Positions 8,889 to 17,405 are shown, counted from the first letter of the stretch. The stretch: 64,000 bases of DNA from Thalassobaculum_A sp040219215 (GCF_040219215.1 NZ_JAVJSX010000019.1:62001-126000), one strand, 5' to 3'. The notes: a model not told the origin generated them from the letters alone. Numbers and translations: made by a program.

Positions 8889-9199
8889 GGCGCGTCCTCC
8901 ACGATCACCGCCGGCCCCGCTTGACGGCGCACCGACATGCCCTCGGTCACGGCGACCAGACAGCCCTGTCGGTTGGGAGTGCCGTCGATCTCCACCAAGC
9001 ATTCGAAGCACACACCCATCATGCAATAGGCGCCGCGTGCCGAACCACTGACCGCAGTGGTGCGGGTGGCACCGGCGCCCGCCGCCAGTAAGGCGGTGGC
9101 GATCGTGTCGCCCTCTTGGGCCTCGACCGGCTCCCCCTCGAACAGGAACACGATCCGGCGCGATCGGCCGGGATTGGGCAGTCGGGCGAAGCGCATCAT
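8885..9199 (-). CDS. (2Fe-2S)-binding subunit, HcnA-like
   Basis: 104 residues, a ferredoxin-like small subunit. The cluster-binding loop reads YCMMGVCFEC, followed by a fourth cysteine in RQGC, as in HcnA and the gamma subunits of related amine oxidases. It should pass electrons between the FAD subunits. It overlaps the regulator upstream and the FAD/NAD subunit downstream by 4 bases each, so the three genes form one tightly coupled operon. Confidence 0.88.
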   Translation of the reverse strand: MMRFARLPNPGRSRRIVFLFEGEPVEAQEGDTIATALLAAGAGATRTTAVSGSARGAYCMMGVCFECLVEIDGTPNRQGCLVAVTEGMSVRRQAGPAVIVEDAP

Positions 9200-9783
9200 G
9201 CGGAGGTCCAGGTGGAGGGAGGTTCGTGAACGGCCATGGTGAAGCGGACGAGGTCCGAGACCGCAAGGTAGGCGTGCCGACGGTCTCCGGCAAAGGTCAT
9301 TCCGTCACCGGCGTCGAGATCGAACCGCCGGCCTTCGACCTCGATCGCCAACATGCCTTCGACCACATGCACGATCTCGCGGGTGCCCGACGCGTGGGCT
9401 GCGCCATCGTAGCGCTCCCCATCGTGCAGCACCCACTCCCACAGCTCCAGCATGTCCGGACCGCGGGTTCCAGCAAGCAGGCGCGCGGTGCCGCCATTGG
9501 GCCCACTCCACAGCACCGGCACCTCGTCGGCGCGCACCAGCCGCACGCCGGCACCGGAATCCTCGGCCAGCAGGTCGACCACCGCGACCCCCAGCGCCGA
9601 GGCCAGCCGGCACAAGGTCGCAATGTTCGGGTTGGAGCGGGCCTGCTCGATCTGCACCACGACGCCCTTGCTGACCGCTGCGCGCCGGGCAAGCTGCTCG
9701 TAGGAGAGCCGCTGGCCGTGCCGCAGCAACGCGACGTTGCGGGCGATCACGGTGGTCATCGCGGCGGGTTCAGTGATCGCCAT
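9196..9783 (-). CDS. XRE-family regulator with C-terminal cupin domain
   Basis: 195 residues (or 187 from the ATG at 9759). An HTH_3 domain covers about residues 12-65 (LSYEQLARRAAVSKGVVVQIE), and a cupin domain follows (VHVVEGMLAIEVEGRRFDLDAGD at about 135-160). XRE-cupin proteins such as PuuR and SutR sense small molecules through the cupin and usually regulate adjacent catabolic genes. It leads the HcnA/HcnB-like operon with 4-base overlap, and a strong palindrome lies upstream of its start. Autoregulation and control of amine oxidation are inferred. Confidence 0.88.
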   Translation of the reverse strand: MAITEPAAMTTVIARNVALLRHGQRLSYEQLARRAAVSKGVVVQIEQARSNPNIATLCRLASALGVAVVDLLAEDSGAGVRLVRADEVPVLWSGPNGGTARLLAGTRGPDMLELWEWVLHDGERYDGAAHASGTREIVHVVEGMLAIEVEGRRFDLDAGDGMTFAGDRRHAYLAVSDLVRFTMAVHEPPSTWTSA

Positions 9784-9804
9784 CGGTCATTCCGTTGACA
9801 CACT

Positions 9805-9841
9805 CGGTAGTTTCGATATGGATATTATACCGAAACGACCG
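9805..9841. promoter_or_regulatory. 15-bp inverted repeat operator with a minus-strand TATAAT
   Basis: The arms CGGTAGTTTCGATAT (9805-9819) and ATACCGAAACGACCG (9827-9841) match at 13 of 15 positions around a 7-base spacer. On the minus strand a perfect TATAAT (complement of 9824-9829) overlaps the spacer and right arm, which fits the -10 of the XRE-cupin operon. The element lies between divergent starts (9783 and 9856), so its occupancy could control both sides. Confidence 0.7.
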
Positions 9842-9855
9842 GTTAAAGAAACGAC

Positions 9856-10542
9856 ATGACGCCTAACTTCAAGCCGTCCGTCTCTCCCGCCGTGCGCGCG
9901 CTCCGCCCGGACTTCCGTGCGGTCAGCGTGCGGGTGTTCGGCGCCGTGAACTGCGTCGAGGAACCGCAAGCGACGGCGATGCTGCGCGACGCGATCGAGC
10001 GCATCGGCGACGGTCCCGCCTGGGCCGACGCCCATCTGGCGTCCTGGGCCGAGGCCTATCGGGCGTTCGGCGCCAAGCCAAACCGCACGCCATGCTCGGC
10101 CGAGGCCCTGCGCAAACGGGCGATGAAGCAGGGTGCATTGCCCGCCATCAACGCGGTGGTCGACGTCTACAACGCCCTGAGCCTGCGCTACGCCATCCCG
10201 GTCGGCGGTGAGGACCTGCAAGCCTACGCCGGGTCGCCGCGCCTGATCGTCGCCGACGGCACCGAGCCGTTCGAGACCTCGGCCAACGGTGAGCCGGTGA
10301 TCGAAACCGCCGACCCGGGCGAGGTGGTGTGGCGCGACGACTCCGGCGTCACCTGCCGGCGCTGGAACTGGCGCCAGGGCCCGCGCACCCGCCTGACCGA
10401 GGATAGCCGCGACATGTGGTTCGTGTTCGAGCGCCTGGATCCGATGCCGATGGAGGCGGTGGAGGAGGCAGCCCAAAGCCTGGTCGCCTATCTGCGCCGC
10501 TTGGCGCCGGACCTGCGCGCGGACGTGACCACGCTCGATTGA
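9856..10542 (+). CDS. B3/B4 domain protein (PheRS beta-like)
   Basis: 228 residues resembling the free-standing B3/4 domain of phenylalanyl-tRNA synthetase beta chain: ASWAEAYRAFGAKPNRTPCS, then LPAINAVVDVYNALSLRY, then EVVWRDDSGVTCRRWNWRQG. Stand-alone members are common in bacteria; roles such as editing of mischarged tRNA or amino-acid binding are suggested, not established. It is divergent from the XRE-cupin gene and shares its operator region, which ties it to the amine-oxidation cluster. The start ATG is 15 bases after the palindrome. Confidence 0.85.
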   Translation: MTPNFKPSVSPAVRALRPDFRAVSVRVFGAVNCVEEPQATAMLRDAIERIGDGPAWADAHLASWAEAYRAFGAKPNRTPCSAEALRKRAMKQGALPAINAVVDVYNALSLRYAIPVGGEDLQAYAGSPRLIVADGTEPFETSANGEPVIETADPGEVVWRDDSGVTCRRWNWRQGPRTRLTEDSRDMWFVFERLDPMPMEAVEEAAQSLVAYLRRLAPDLRADVTTLD

Positions 10543-10631
10543 GCGTCCGTCATTATCCACTGCGTAATTTCGCGGGACACCTGCTGTCGGCATCCTCGGG
10601 CCATCATCAACGAACGCCGAGCGATGATCCG

Positions 10632-10961
10632 ATGACCGAGCGCGCCTACACCGCCGACAACGTCACCTTCATCCTGACGTTGCACCTGAAGTCCGGCTGC
10701 GAGGAGGAGTTCCGGGCTCTGCTCACCCCGGTGCTCGACGCCATGCGGCAGGAACCGACCTTCATCAACGCCGCCCTGCACCGCGATCCCGAGGATCCGT
10801 CACGCTTCATGCTGTACGAGACCTGGGCCGACCTGGACGACGTAACCCAGGTCCAGATGCACCGCGGCTACCGCGCCGCGTACTGGGAGCGGCTGCCGGA
10901 TCTTCTGGCCAAGGACCGGCAGATCCAGGTGTGGAAGCCGATACGCGGCGACTTCGCGTGA
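10632..10961 (+). CDS. ABM-domain monooxygenase-like protein
   Basis: 109 residues with the antibiotic-biosynthesis-monooxygenase fold (dimeric alpha-beta barrel). Recognisable parts are EEFRALLTPVLDAMRQEPTF, then the signature FMLYETWADLDDVTQVQMH. YgiN-type proteins in this family act as quinol monooxygenases; others are degradative or simply ligand-binding. It follows the B3/B4 gene by 89 bases on the same strand and may be co-transcribed. An upstream extension lacks domain character, so the ATG at 10632 was chosen. Confidence 0.82.
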   Translation: MTERAYTADNVTFILTLHLKSGCEEEFRALLTPVLDAMRQEPTFINAALHRDPEDPSRFMLYETWADLDDVTQVQMHRGYRAAYWERLPDLLAKDRQIQVWKPIRGDFA

Positions 10962-10976
10962 GCCGCGCCCGGCCGA

Positions 10977-12095
10977 TTACGCCGCTGCCGTGGCCCTGAA
11001 CCGATCCGGCGAGAATGCCGCGAACGTTTCGTTGAAGCCGTCGCGCAGCAGCATCGGGGCAAGGTCAAGGGCGTGGGCCGCCGCCAGGGTCACACCGCTG
11101 TGGCAGGTCACCACATAGGCGCCGGGGCAGGTCTCGGACTCGGCGTAGATCGGGAAGCCGTCGGGCGACATGATACGCAGGGCCGACCAGCTGCGCACGA
11201 TGCGCGCCCCGCCGATCGCCGGCAGCACCCGGCGGGCCCGCGCCGCCAGCCGGGCGACCGTCGAGAAATCCAGCGAGGTGTCGTAGCCGACATGGTCGGA
11301 GCTGGCGCCGATCATCACGGTGCCCTCCTCGGTCTGGCGCAGCCGGGTCATCGGATGCGAGAGAACCGGCCCCAGTCGTTCGGTCACCAGGATGTGCCCG
11401 CGGTCCGGCGCCGTCGGTACGTCGAGACCGACCATCGGCCCGAGCCGGCCGTTGCCCAGGCCGGCGGCCAGCACGACCTTGCCGCCGTAAACCATCCCGC
11501 GTTCGGTCACCACGTTGTACCCGGTGCCCGCCCGCTCGATCCGCTCGACCCGGTGGTTAAGCCGGTAGTCGACCCGGTGCCGTGCCAGCCCGGCATGCAG
11601 GCCCCTCAGCAGGTACAGCGGGTTCACGTGGCCGTCATGCGGGCAGAACGTCGCCCCTACCACCTCGGGTCCAAGCAGCGGCTCGAGCGCACGCGCCTCG
11701 CCGGCATCGATGATCCGGGCGTCGTTGGCGCCGACCCCCGGTTGGTTGTGCATTCGCCGGATCTCCAGTTCCCCGGCATCCATCTCCGCCTGGTCGAGGA
11801 ACGGCTCCAACCCACCGGGCTGACGCAGTCCGACGTCGACGCCCTCCTCCTCGGCAACGGCGGCGGCCAGTTCCGGCCACCGCGTAGCGCTGTTGCGGGT
11901 CCAGGCCGCGTATTCCGGCATGCCGTCGCCCTTGCCCTGGACCCAGACCAGCCCGAAGTTGCCGCGCGACGCCCGGATCGCGTCATCGCCTTCGTCCAGC
12001 ACCACGACCTTGGCCCCGGCACGGCCCAGCCCCCAGGCGACGGCGGCGCCGACCAGCCCGCCGCCGATCACCACGACATCGGCGGGACCGGTCAC
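10977..12095 (-). CDS. FAD-dependent DAO-family oxidoreductase (HcnC / opine oxidase B-like)
   Basis: 372 residues. The N-terminal FAD motif is VVVIGGGLVGAAVAWGLGRAG (about residues 7-27), then a DAO-type core (HDGHVNPLYLLRGL; VVLAAGLGNGRLGPM) and the C-terminal SPDGFPIYAES / VVTCHSGVTLAAAHA block that closes the FAD site. Such subunits oxidise glycine, sarcosine, opines or D-hydroxyproline together with the HcnA/HcnB-like pair, and those two genes lie 2 kb to the left. It shares 4 bases with the upstream ArsC-like gene, so it is translated from the carboxypeptidase operon. Substrate unknown. Confidence 0.85.
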   Translation of the reverse strand: MTGPADVVVIGGGLVGAAVAWGLGRAGAKVVVLDEGDDAIRASRGNFGLVWVQGKGDGMPEYAAWTRNSATRWPELAAAVAEEEGVDVGLRQPGGLEPFLDQAEMDAGELEIRRMHNQPGVGANDARIIDAGEARALEPLLGPEVVGATFCPHDGHVNPLYLLRGLHAGLARHRVDYRLNHRVERIERAGTGYNVVTERGMVYGGKVVLAAGLGNGRLGPMVGLDVPTAPDRGHILVTERLGPVLSHPMTRLRQTEEGTVMIGASSDHVGYDTSLDFSTVARLAARARRVLPAIGGARIVRSWSALRIMSPDGFPIYAESETCPGAYVVTCHSGVTLAAAHALDLAPMLLRDGFNETFAAFSPDRFRATAAA

Positions 12096-12448
12096 TTCAG
12101 TCCCTCCACCTTGGCCTGCTCGGCCTTGCCGAAGCCGACCACCGTGGTGCCGTCGCCGGCCACGAACACCGGCCGCTTGATCAGCGCCGGATTGGCGGCC
12201 AGCAGTTCGACCACCGTCGTCGGGTCGTCGGCCTTCGCCTTGGCTGCGTCGTCAAGTCCTCGCCAGGTGGTGCCGCGCCGGTTGACCAGAACGTCAGCGC
12301 CGACTGCGTCGAGCCAGGCCTGGATGTCACCGGGCGACAGGCCGTCGGCGCGGACGTCCTTGAAGCTGTGTGCGGTGGACCGGCCGTCCAGCCAGGTGCG
12401 CGCTTTCTTGCAGGTGTCGCAGTTCTTCAAGCCCCAGACGGTAATCAC
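12092..12448 (-). CDS. ArsC/Spx-family thioredoxin-fold protein (YffB-like)
   Basis: 118 residues from a GTG at 12448. It opens ITVWGLKNCDTCKKARTWL with a CDTC active-site motif, then GVNRRG-like (LVNRRGTTWRGL) and the family end block PALIKRPVFVAGDGTTVVGFG. The pattern fits the YffB branch of the arsenate-reductase superfamily, whose members often lack arsenate activity and use glutathione. It overlaps both neighbours by 4 bases (carboxypeptidase upstream, FAD oxidase downstream). The reason for this coupling is unclear. Confidence 0.85.
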   Translation of the reverse strand: MITVWGLKNCDTCKKARTWLDGRSTAHSFKDVRADGLSPGDIQAWLDAVGADVLVNRRGTTWRGLDDAAKAKADDPTTVVELLAANPALIKRPVFVAGDGTTVVGFGKAEQAKVEGLK

Positions 12449-13575
12449 AGGCCTGCCTCCCAATCGTCGATCATCACCAGCATCGCCTCTAGGCAATGGC
12501 CGGCCAGCAAGGCGCTGCGCTGCGGCGACCAGCCGACCTCCGGCATCGGGTTGTTGGCCGTGTCCTTGAACGGCATCTCCAGGGTCATCGCGGCGCACCG
12601 GAAGGTGTTGGCGATATGGCCGGTCGAGGTCGTCAGGTTGCCCTGCCCCGGCGCAGGCTTCGGATAGCCATGCTCGATCTGGAAGTCCGGAGTCAGGCGC
12701 GCCAACTCGCTCTTGTAGCGCGCCAGCGGTGCCAGATGCGCTTCGGTGACATCGGGCACGCCCTCGTAACCGGCGATGAAGTTGTACGGTAACGCCTCGT
12801 CGCCGTGGGCGTCCAGGCACATCGCGACGCCGGTGGCCTGCATGCGCTGCACCACGTGGAACACCTCTGGGCTGCGCTCCAGACTCGGCTCGCGCCATTC
12901 GCGGTTCAGGTTGGCACCGCTGGCGTTGGTGCGCAGATGGCCTCGGAACACGCCGTCGGGGTTCATGTTCGGAACCACGTGAACGGTCGCCTGCGCCATC
13001 AGCGCGCGGGATACCGGGTCGTACGGATCGAGCAGCCGGTCGACCAGCCCCTCCATGAACCAGCCGCACATCGACTCTCCGGGATGCTGGCGGGCGATCA
13101 CCCACAGCGGCTTCGGCCCGGATCCGAAGGTCAACAGGTCGATGTCCCGACCGTCGAGCGTCGCGCCCAGCCGCTCGGCTCTGGCGACGCCACGGGCTTG
13201 GGCGCGCGCCATCAGATCCTCGTGCCGATCCAGCGAGTACGGTGCGAAATACGCGAACCAGACCGCGTCGGCGTCGGGCGTGTGGCGAATGGTCAGCGTG
13301 GTCCCGTCGTAGCCGGTCTCCACCCGGCCCCAGTGCTGGCGATCGGTCGAGGCGACGGCGCGGTAGTCCTCCCAACCCTTCGGATAGCTGGCCGCCCCGG
13401 CGTTCTCGATCGCCAGGGTCAGCGGCACGCCCTTGGCGCCGGACACCCGGAAATGGAACCACTGGAAGAAATCGGCGGCGCCATCCTTGACGATGCGCAA
13501 ACGGATGGCGTCGGCGCGGTCGGCGGCGACCACCTCGATGTTGCCGGAATCGAACTGGCTGGAGATATGGATCAC
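12445..13575 (-). CDS. M14-family cytosolic-type carboxypeptidase
   Basis: 376 residues. An N-terminal beta-sandwich (about 1-130, containing FQWFHFRVSG) precedes the catalytic domain. Zinc ligands and catalytic residues are visible: ARQHPGES (H..E), then MCLDAHGDE, and the catalytic glutamate in AMTLEMPF. This is the cytosolic carboxypeptidase-like (M14-D) arrangement. It lacks a signal peptide. It heads a three-gene overlapping operon with the ArsC-like and FAD oxidase genes, which suggests release of a terminal amino acid or amide-linked residue that is then oxidised (inference). Confidence 0.9.
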   Translation of the reverse strand: MIHISSQFDSGNIEVVAADRADAIRLRIVKDGAADFFQWFHFRVSGAKGVPLTLAIENAGAASYPKGWEDYRAVASTDRQHWGRVETGYDGTTLTIRHTPDADAVWFAYFAPYSLDRHEDLMARAQARGVARAERLGATLDGRDIDLLTFGSGPKPLWVIARQHPGESMCGWFMEGLVDRLLDPYDPVSRALMAQATVHVVPNMNPDGVFRGHLRTNASGANLNREWREPSLERSPEVFHVVQRMQATGVAMCLDAHGDEALPYNFIAGYEGVPDVTEAHLAPLARYKSELARLTPDFQIEHGYPKPAPGQGNLTTSTGHIANTFRCAAMTLEMPFKDTANNPMPEVGWSPQRSALLAGHCLEAMLVMIDDWEAGL

Positions 13576-13721
13576 GACGGCTCCTCAGGCGACGGAGCGC
13601 AGACGGTAATCGCTCGGCAGTCGGCTGAAAAGCCAGTGCGGCCATGCGACCGAACCGCCGCCGGGTTGGCACGGGCCGGGCGGAGTCTGATATACGGGGT
13701 GATCATCCGACGGAGAGGCCC

Positions 13722-14267
13722 GTGGCCGACGCCGAACGCTTTACCGGACATGAGCACGACCACGCCCACTGCGTGGCGGACGCGCTGTCCGCTGCCGACA
13801 TCGTGTGCAGCCAGCGCGGCACGCGGCTGACCGAGCTGCGCCGCCGGGTCCTCACCCTGATCTGGGAGAGCCACGCCCCGATCGGCGCCTACGAGCTGAT
13901 CGACAAGCTGTCGCGAGCCCGCGAGGCCGATGGCGAAGCCGGCCGGGTGGCACCGCCGACCGTGTACCGGGCAATCGACTTCCTGATGGAACAGGGGCTT
14001 GTCCATCGCATCGAAAGCCGCAACGCCTTCGTCGGCTGCGCCCAGCCGGAGCATCCGCACCGCGGCTATTTCCTGATCTGCGAAGGCTGCGGCACCGCCC
14101 ACGAACTGGAGGGTGGAGCGCTCGACGCCAACCTGAAGGCCCGGGCCCGCGACCTCGACTTCGACATCCGCCGCATTACGATCGAGGTGGCCGGCCGTTG
14201 CCCCGGTTGCCGCAAGCCGGGCGCACGCGCCGGCACGACCCATTCCCACGCCGGAGACCACGCATGA
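13722..14267 (+). CDS. zur: Fur-family regulator, Zur-like
   Basis: 181 residues from a GTG at 13722, preceded by a good ribosome site (GGAGAGG). A winged helix (TELRRRVLTLIWESHAPIGAYELIDKL, abbreviated here) leads to the dimerisation domain with two zinc cysteine pairs, CEGC and CPGC. The N-terminus carries a His-rich stretch (GHEHDHAHC). The start of the COG0523 GTPase overlaps its stop by 4 bases; Zur proteins commonly control such zinc chaperones. Zur rather than Fur is inferred from this neighbour and from the cysteine pattern. Confidence 0.85.
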   Translation: MADAERFTGHEHDHAHCVADALSAADIVCSQRGTRLTELRRRVLTLIWESHAPIGAYELIDKLSRAREADGEAGRVAPPTVYRAIDFLMEQGLVHRIESRNAFVGCAQPEHPHRGYFLICEGCGTAHELEGGALDANLKARARDLDFDIRRITIEVAGRCPGCRKPGARAGTTHSHAGDHA

Positions 14268-15415
14268 CCGACACCGCCCCCTCGCCGCTCGACCGCCTGC
14301 CGGTGTCGATCCTTACCGGGTTCCTCGGCAGCGGGAAGACCACGCTGCTGAAAGCGCTGTTGGCGCACCCGGCAATGGATCGGGTGGCGGTAATCGTGAA
14401 CGAGTTCGGCGAGATCGGGTTGGACCACGCCCTGATCGAGAAGATCGACGAGGATACCGTCCTGCTGGCATCCGGCTGCCTGTGCTGCACCGTGCGCGGC
14501 GACCTGCTGGACACCTTGAAGTCGCTATACAAGCGCAAGTCCAAGGGCGAGATCGCACCGTTCGATCGGATCGTGATCGAGACCACCGGCCTCGCCGACC
14601 CGGCGCCGATCCTGCACACCATGATGTCCGATGGCTTCCTGGTGACCCGCTTCACCCTCGACGGGGTGATCGCGGTGGTTGACGCGGTGAATGCGCCCTG
14701 GCAGCTCGACCAGCAGTTCGAGAGCGTCAAGCAGGTGGCCGTCGCCGACCGGATCGTGCTGAGCAAGACCGACCTCGCCGAACCCGCCGCCGTGACCGCC
14801 CTGGAGAGCCGCCTGCAGGCCATCAACCCGGCCGCCCCGGTGCTTCAGGCGATCAGCGGCGCGATCGAGCCGGCGGCCCTGTTCGACGCCGGGCTGTACA
14901 ACCCGATGACCAAGTCGTCCGACGTGCAGCGCTGGCTGAAGGAAGAGGCCTACCGGGATACCGAGGGCCACGTCTACAACCGCCCCGGCGAACACGATCA
15001 TAGTCACGACCATTCTCACGGGCATGACCACCACCATGGGCATGACGGGCATGGACACGACGAGCATGGCCACGGCCATCATCACCACGACGTCAACCGG
15101 CACGACGATCACATCCGGGCATTCTGCCTGACGTTCGACAAGCCGTTCGCCTGGAACGCCATCGCCCCGGCGCTCGACATGCTGGTGCAGTCCCACGGCC
15201 TGAACCTGCTGCGCATGAAGGGCATCCTGAACGTCCAGGAGGTCGAGAAGCCGGTGGTGGTGCACGCCGTCCAGCATCTGTTCCACCCGCCTGCCAAGCT
15301 CGACGCCTGGCCGGACGACGACCGGCGCTCCAAGCTCGTGATCATCGCCCGTGACCTGGAGAAGGACGCGGTGGAACGGATCCTGAATTCCTACCTGGCG
15401 CTGGAGTTCGCGTAA
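14264..15415 (+). CDS. COG0523 GTPase, putative zinc metallochaperone (ZigA/YjiA/CobW type)
   Basis: 383 residues. Walker A GFLGSGKTT is at 19-27, the metal motif GCLCC at 71-75, and the SKTD guanine-specificity motif at about 166-169. Between the GTPase and C-terminal CobW_C domain lies a His/Asp-rich segment (around residues 245-285) with more than 15 histidines, typical of Zn or Ni handling. It shares 4 bases with the Zur-like gene and is probably induced under zinc limitation. Cobalt delivery to cobalamin (CobW) is less likely because no cob genes are nearby. Confidence 0.9.
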   Translation: MTDTAPSPLDRLPVSILTGFLGSGKTTLLKALLAHPAMDRVAVIVNEFGEIGLDHALIEKIDEDTVLLASGCLCCTVRGDLLDTLKSLYKRKSKGEIAPFDRIVIETTGLADPAPILHTMMSDGFLVTRFTLDGVIAVVDAVNAPWQLDQQFESVKQVAVADRIVLSKTDLAEPAAVTALESRLQAINPAAPVLQAISGAIEPAALFDAGLYNPMTKSSDVQRWLKEEAYRDTEGHVYNRPGEHDHSHDHSHGHDHHHGHDGHGHDEHGHGHHHHDVNRHDDHIRAFCLTFDKPFAWNAIAPALDMLVQSHGLNLLRMKGILNVQEVEKPVVVHAVQHLFHPPAKLDAWPDDDRRSKLVIIARDLEKDAVERILNSYLALEFA

Positions 15416-15428
15416 CCGCGCAAGGTAC

Positions 15429-17405
15429 TCAGTAGAATAGGAAATAGTCTCCGCTGAGCTGTGCGGTCGAGACGTTGGCGATGCGCAGCAGGCCCGCGAG
15501 GCCGAGGTCGATCGCCACGTCGCCGTCATCGGTGTCGGTCGCCCGGTCCATCAGGTCGTCGAATGACGCGATCCCCGTGCCGTTGATGTCGATGCGCAGG
15601 GCAATGCGGTCGCCATCCTGCAACTTCAGGTCGGCAACCGTGTCGAGGCCGCCGCCGGAATCGATGACGAACAGGTCGATGCCCTCACCGCCGACGAGAC
15701 GGTCATCGCCGACACCGCCGAGCAGGATGTCGTTGCCGGCACCGCCGTCAAGCCGGTCGTTTCCCTGGCCGCCGAAGAGAACGTCGTCACCGGCACCGCC
15801 GGACAGCGTATCGGCCCCCTGGTTGCCGTAGAGCACGTCGTCGTCGCCCGCACTGCCGACACCGGACCCAGTCCCGGTCGAGACGTCGGCACCAATGCCG
15901 ACCGTGAGACCGGTGCCCGGCCTGTCGGCGTCAAGGCCGACACCGACCGCTATCGCGGAGTCTCCGCTCGGAGTGATGCCTCCGCCGTTGCCGGATCCAC
16001 CGACGAGCAGGTCATTGCCAGACCCGCCGAGCAGCGTGTCCCGGCCGCGCCCGCCGTCGAGCGCATCGTTGCCGTCACCGCCGGCAATCAGATCGTCGCC
16101 CAACCCGGCCACCACCGTGTCGTCCCCATCGTGCGCGACGACCAGCAGCGCGCCGGTTTCGTGCGAATAGTCGGCGGCGTCATCGACCGGCAGGTTCCAG
16201 CCGTTGACGTTGTTGCTCCCGGACACGTCCGCGATCGCAGCGTTGGTGCCGTTCAAAGCGATCACCCGTTCGAACCCAACGAACCGAACGCCGGCGGTCT
16301 CCAGCGCATCGGCGACCGCGGTCGCGTTCAGCTCGTAGAAACTGGCGTAGTGCTGGGCGAGGAAGTTGGTCTCGAACCCGGCCGACAGGGCGTACTGGTC
16401 GACGGACGGCGCTTCGATCTCGATCCGACCCTCCATGAAATGCAAGTGCTCGCGCAGGGACGACGTGGCGGCGGTGGTGAAGGACACCTGCCCGGCGTCC
16501 GGATCCTTGGCAGCGTGTTCGCCTGGATCGTAGCGGTCCGGGTTGCGCACGATGTCGCCGGCATGATCGACCTGGGTGTAGCCGTCGGGTGCCACCAGCC
16601 GGATCACGCCATCGGCGTCGATCCGGACCAGCGACGGGTCGAAACCCGGCCGCAGCGCCAGCGTCGCCGGATCGATGCCGGCCGACGCCAACGCGATCAT
16701 CTGCAGATCGACGCCCTGAAGTGCCGCGAAGGCCTTGCTGTCGTACAGCGCGAACAGGTCGACCATCGCCCCGCCCAGGCTGTGCCCCGACACCACCACT
16801 TCGGTGATGCCGTTCGCCGGGTTGGACACGTAGTCCAACACCTGATCGATCAGCGGCTTCAATTGCTCGTAGTACCGCACCTGCCCCGGACCGGTTCCGG
16901 CCTCGCCGTCCTTGCCGAGATCGGCGTCGGTGCCGCGGAACACCAGATGCAGGGTCTTTCCGGCCTCCGTCTCGCGAAGCGCCGTCAGGGCCACCGCAGC
17001 GGCATCGGGGAACGGCACTTCAACGGTGCCGTCGACATGCTGGATGTGATTGCGCCACAGATCGCCGGCGTAGCTGTAGTTGCGATCCAGGCCGTTGCCA
17101 TCGCCCGGCAACAGGTCGTCCGACGCCGAGACGTCCGCTGGCCGAAAACCCAGTTCCGCCGATGACAGCGTTCGCAATCCCACCGGTTCGAGATAGGCGT
17201 CGTAGCGGTCATAGGCGTTGAGGTCCCGGCGGATCCCGGCATCGCTGGGGTCGACAGCCGGCGCGTAGGCATAGAGGAAGCGGTCCGCCAGTTCGTTGGC
17301 GCCGCCGTACACGGCCCGGTTCAGCAGCACGACATCGGCCAGCACGCGAATCGCCCTGCTCGAAACGGCCCGCGCGCCTTGTTCGGCATCACCCGGTTCC
17401 TGCAT
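15429..17405 (-). CDS. RTX-type secreted lipase (class 3 lipase domain plus calcium repeats)
   Basis: 658 residues from ATG 17405. An alpha/beta-hydrolase lipase_3 domain occupies about residues 80-400: LHLVFRGTD oxyanion region and nucleophile elbow VVSGHSLGGAM with Ser near 209. From about 460 to 600 there are GGxGxDxLx nonapeptide calcium repeats, broken by about 45 residues of Gly/Ser/Thr-rich non-RTX sequence. No N-terminal signal peptide is seen; the C-terminus ends FLFY, consistent with a type I secretion signal. No ABC/MFP secretion genes are in the window, so it would use a distant T1SS. It is divergent from the MFS gene. Confidence 0.87.
   Translation of the reverse strand: MQEPGDAEQGARAVSSRAIRVLADVVLLNRAVYGGANELADRFLYAYAPAVDPSDAGIRRDLNAYDRYDAYLEPVGLRTLSSAELGFRPADVSASDDLLPGDGNGLDRNYSYAGDLWRNHIQHVDGTVEVPFPDAAAVALTALRETEAGKTLHLVFRGTDADLGKDGEAGTGPGQVRYYEQLKPLIDQVLDYVSNPANGITEVVVSGHSLGGAMVDLFALYDSKAFAALQGVDLQMIALASAGIDPATLALRPGFDPSLVRIDADGVIRLVAPDGYTQVDHAGDIVRNPDRYDPGEHAAKDPDAGQVSFTTAATSSLREHLHFMEGRIEIEAPSVDQYALSAGFETNFLAQHYASFYELNATAVADALETAGVRFVGFERVIALNGTNAAIADVSGSNNVNGWNLPVDDAADYSHETGALLVVAHDGDDTVVAGLGDDLIAGGDGNDALDGGRGRDTLLGGSGNDLLVGGSGNGGGITPSGDSAIAVGVGLDADRPGTGLTVGIGADVSTGTGSGVGSAGDDDVLYGNQGADTLSGGAGDDVLFGGQGNDRLDGGAGNDILLGGVGDDRLVGGEGIDLFVIDSGGGLDTVADLKLQDGDRIALRIDINGTGIASFDDLMDRATDTDDGDVAIDLGLAGLLRIANVSTAQLSGDYFLFY

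Noticed and set aside
13576..13721. Zur box upstream of the Zur-like gene
   Set aside because: A GATATAC...GTGATCATC stretch near 13690 is only vaguely palindromic and was not strong enough to annotate.
15429..16130. Tandem DNA repeat or CRISPR-like array
   Set aside because: The periodic DNA is explained by coding for RTX nonapeptides; there are no spacers.
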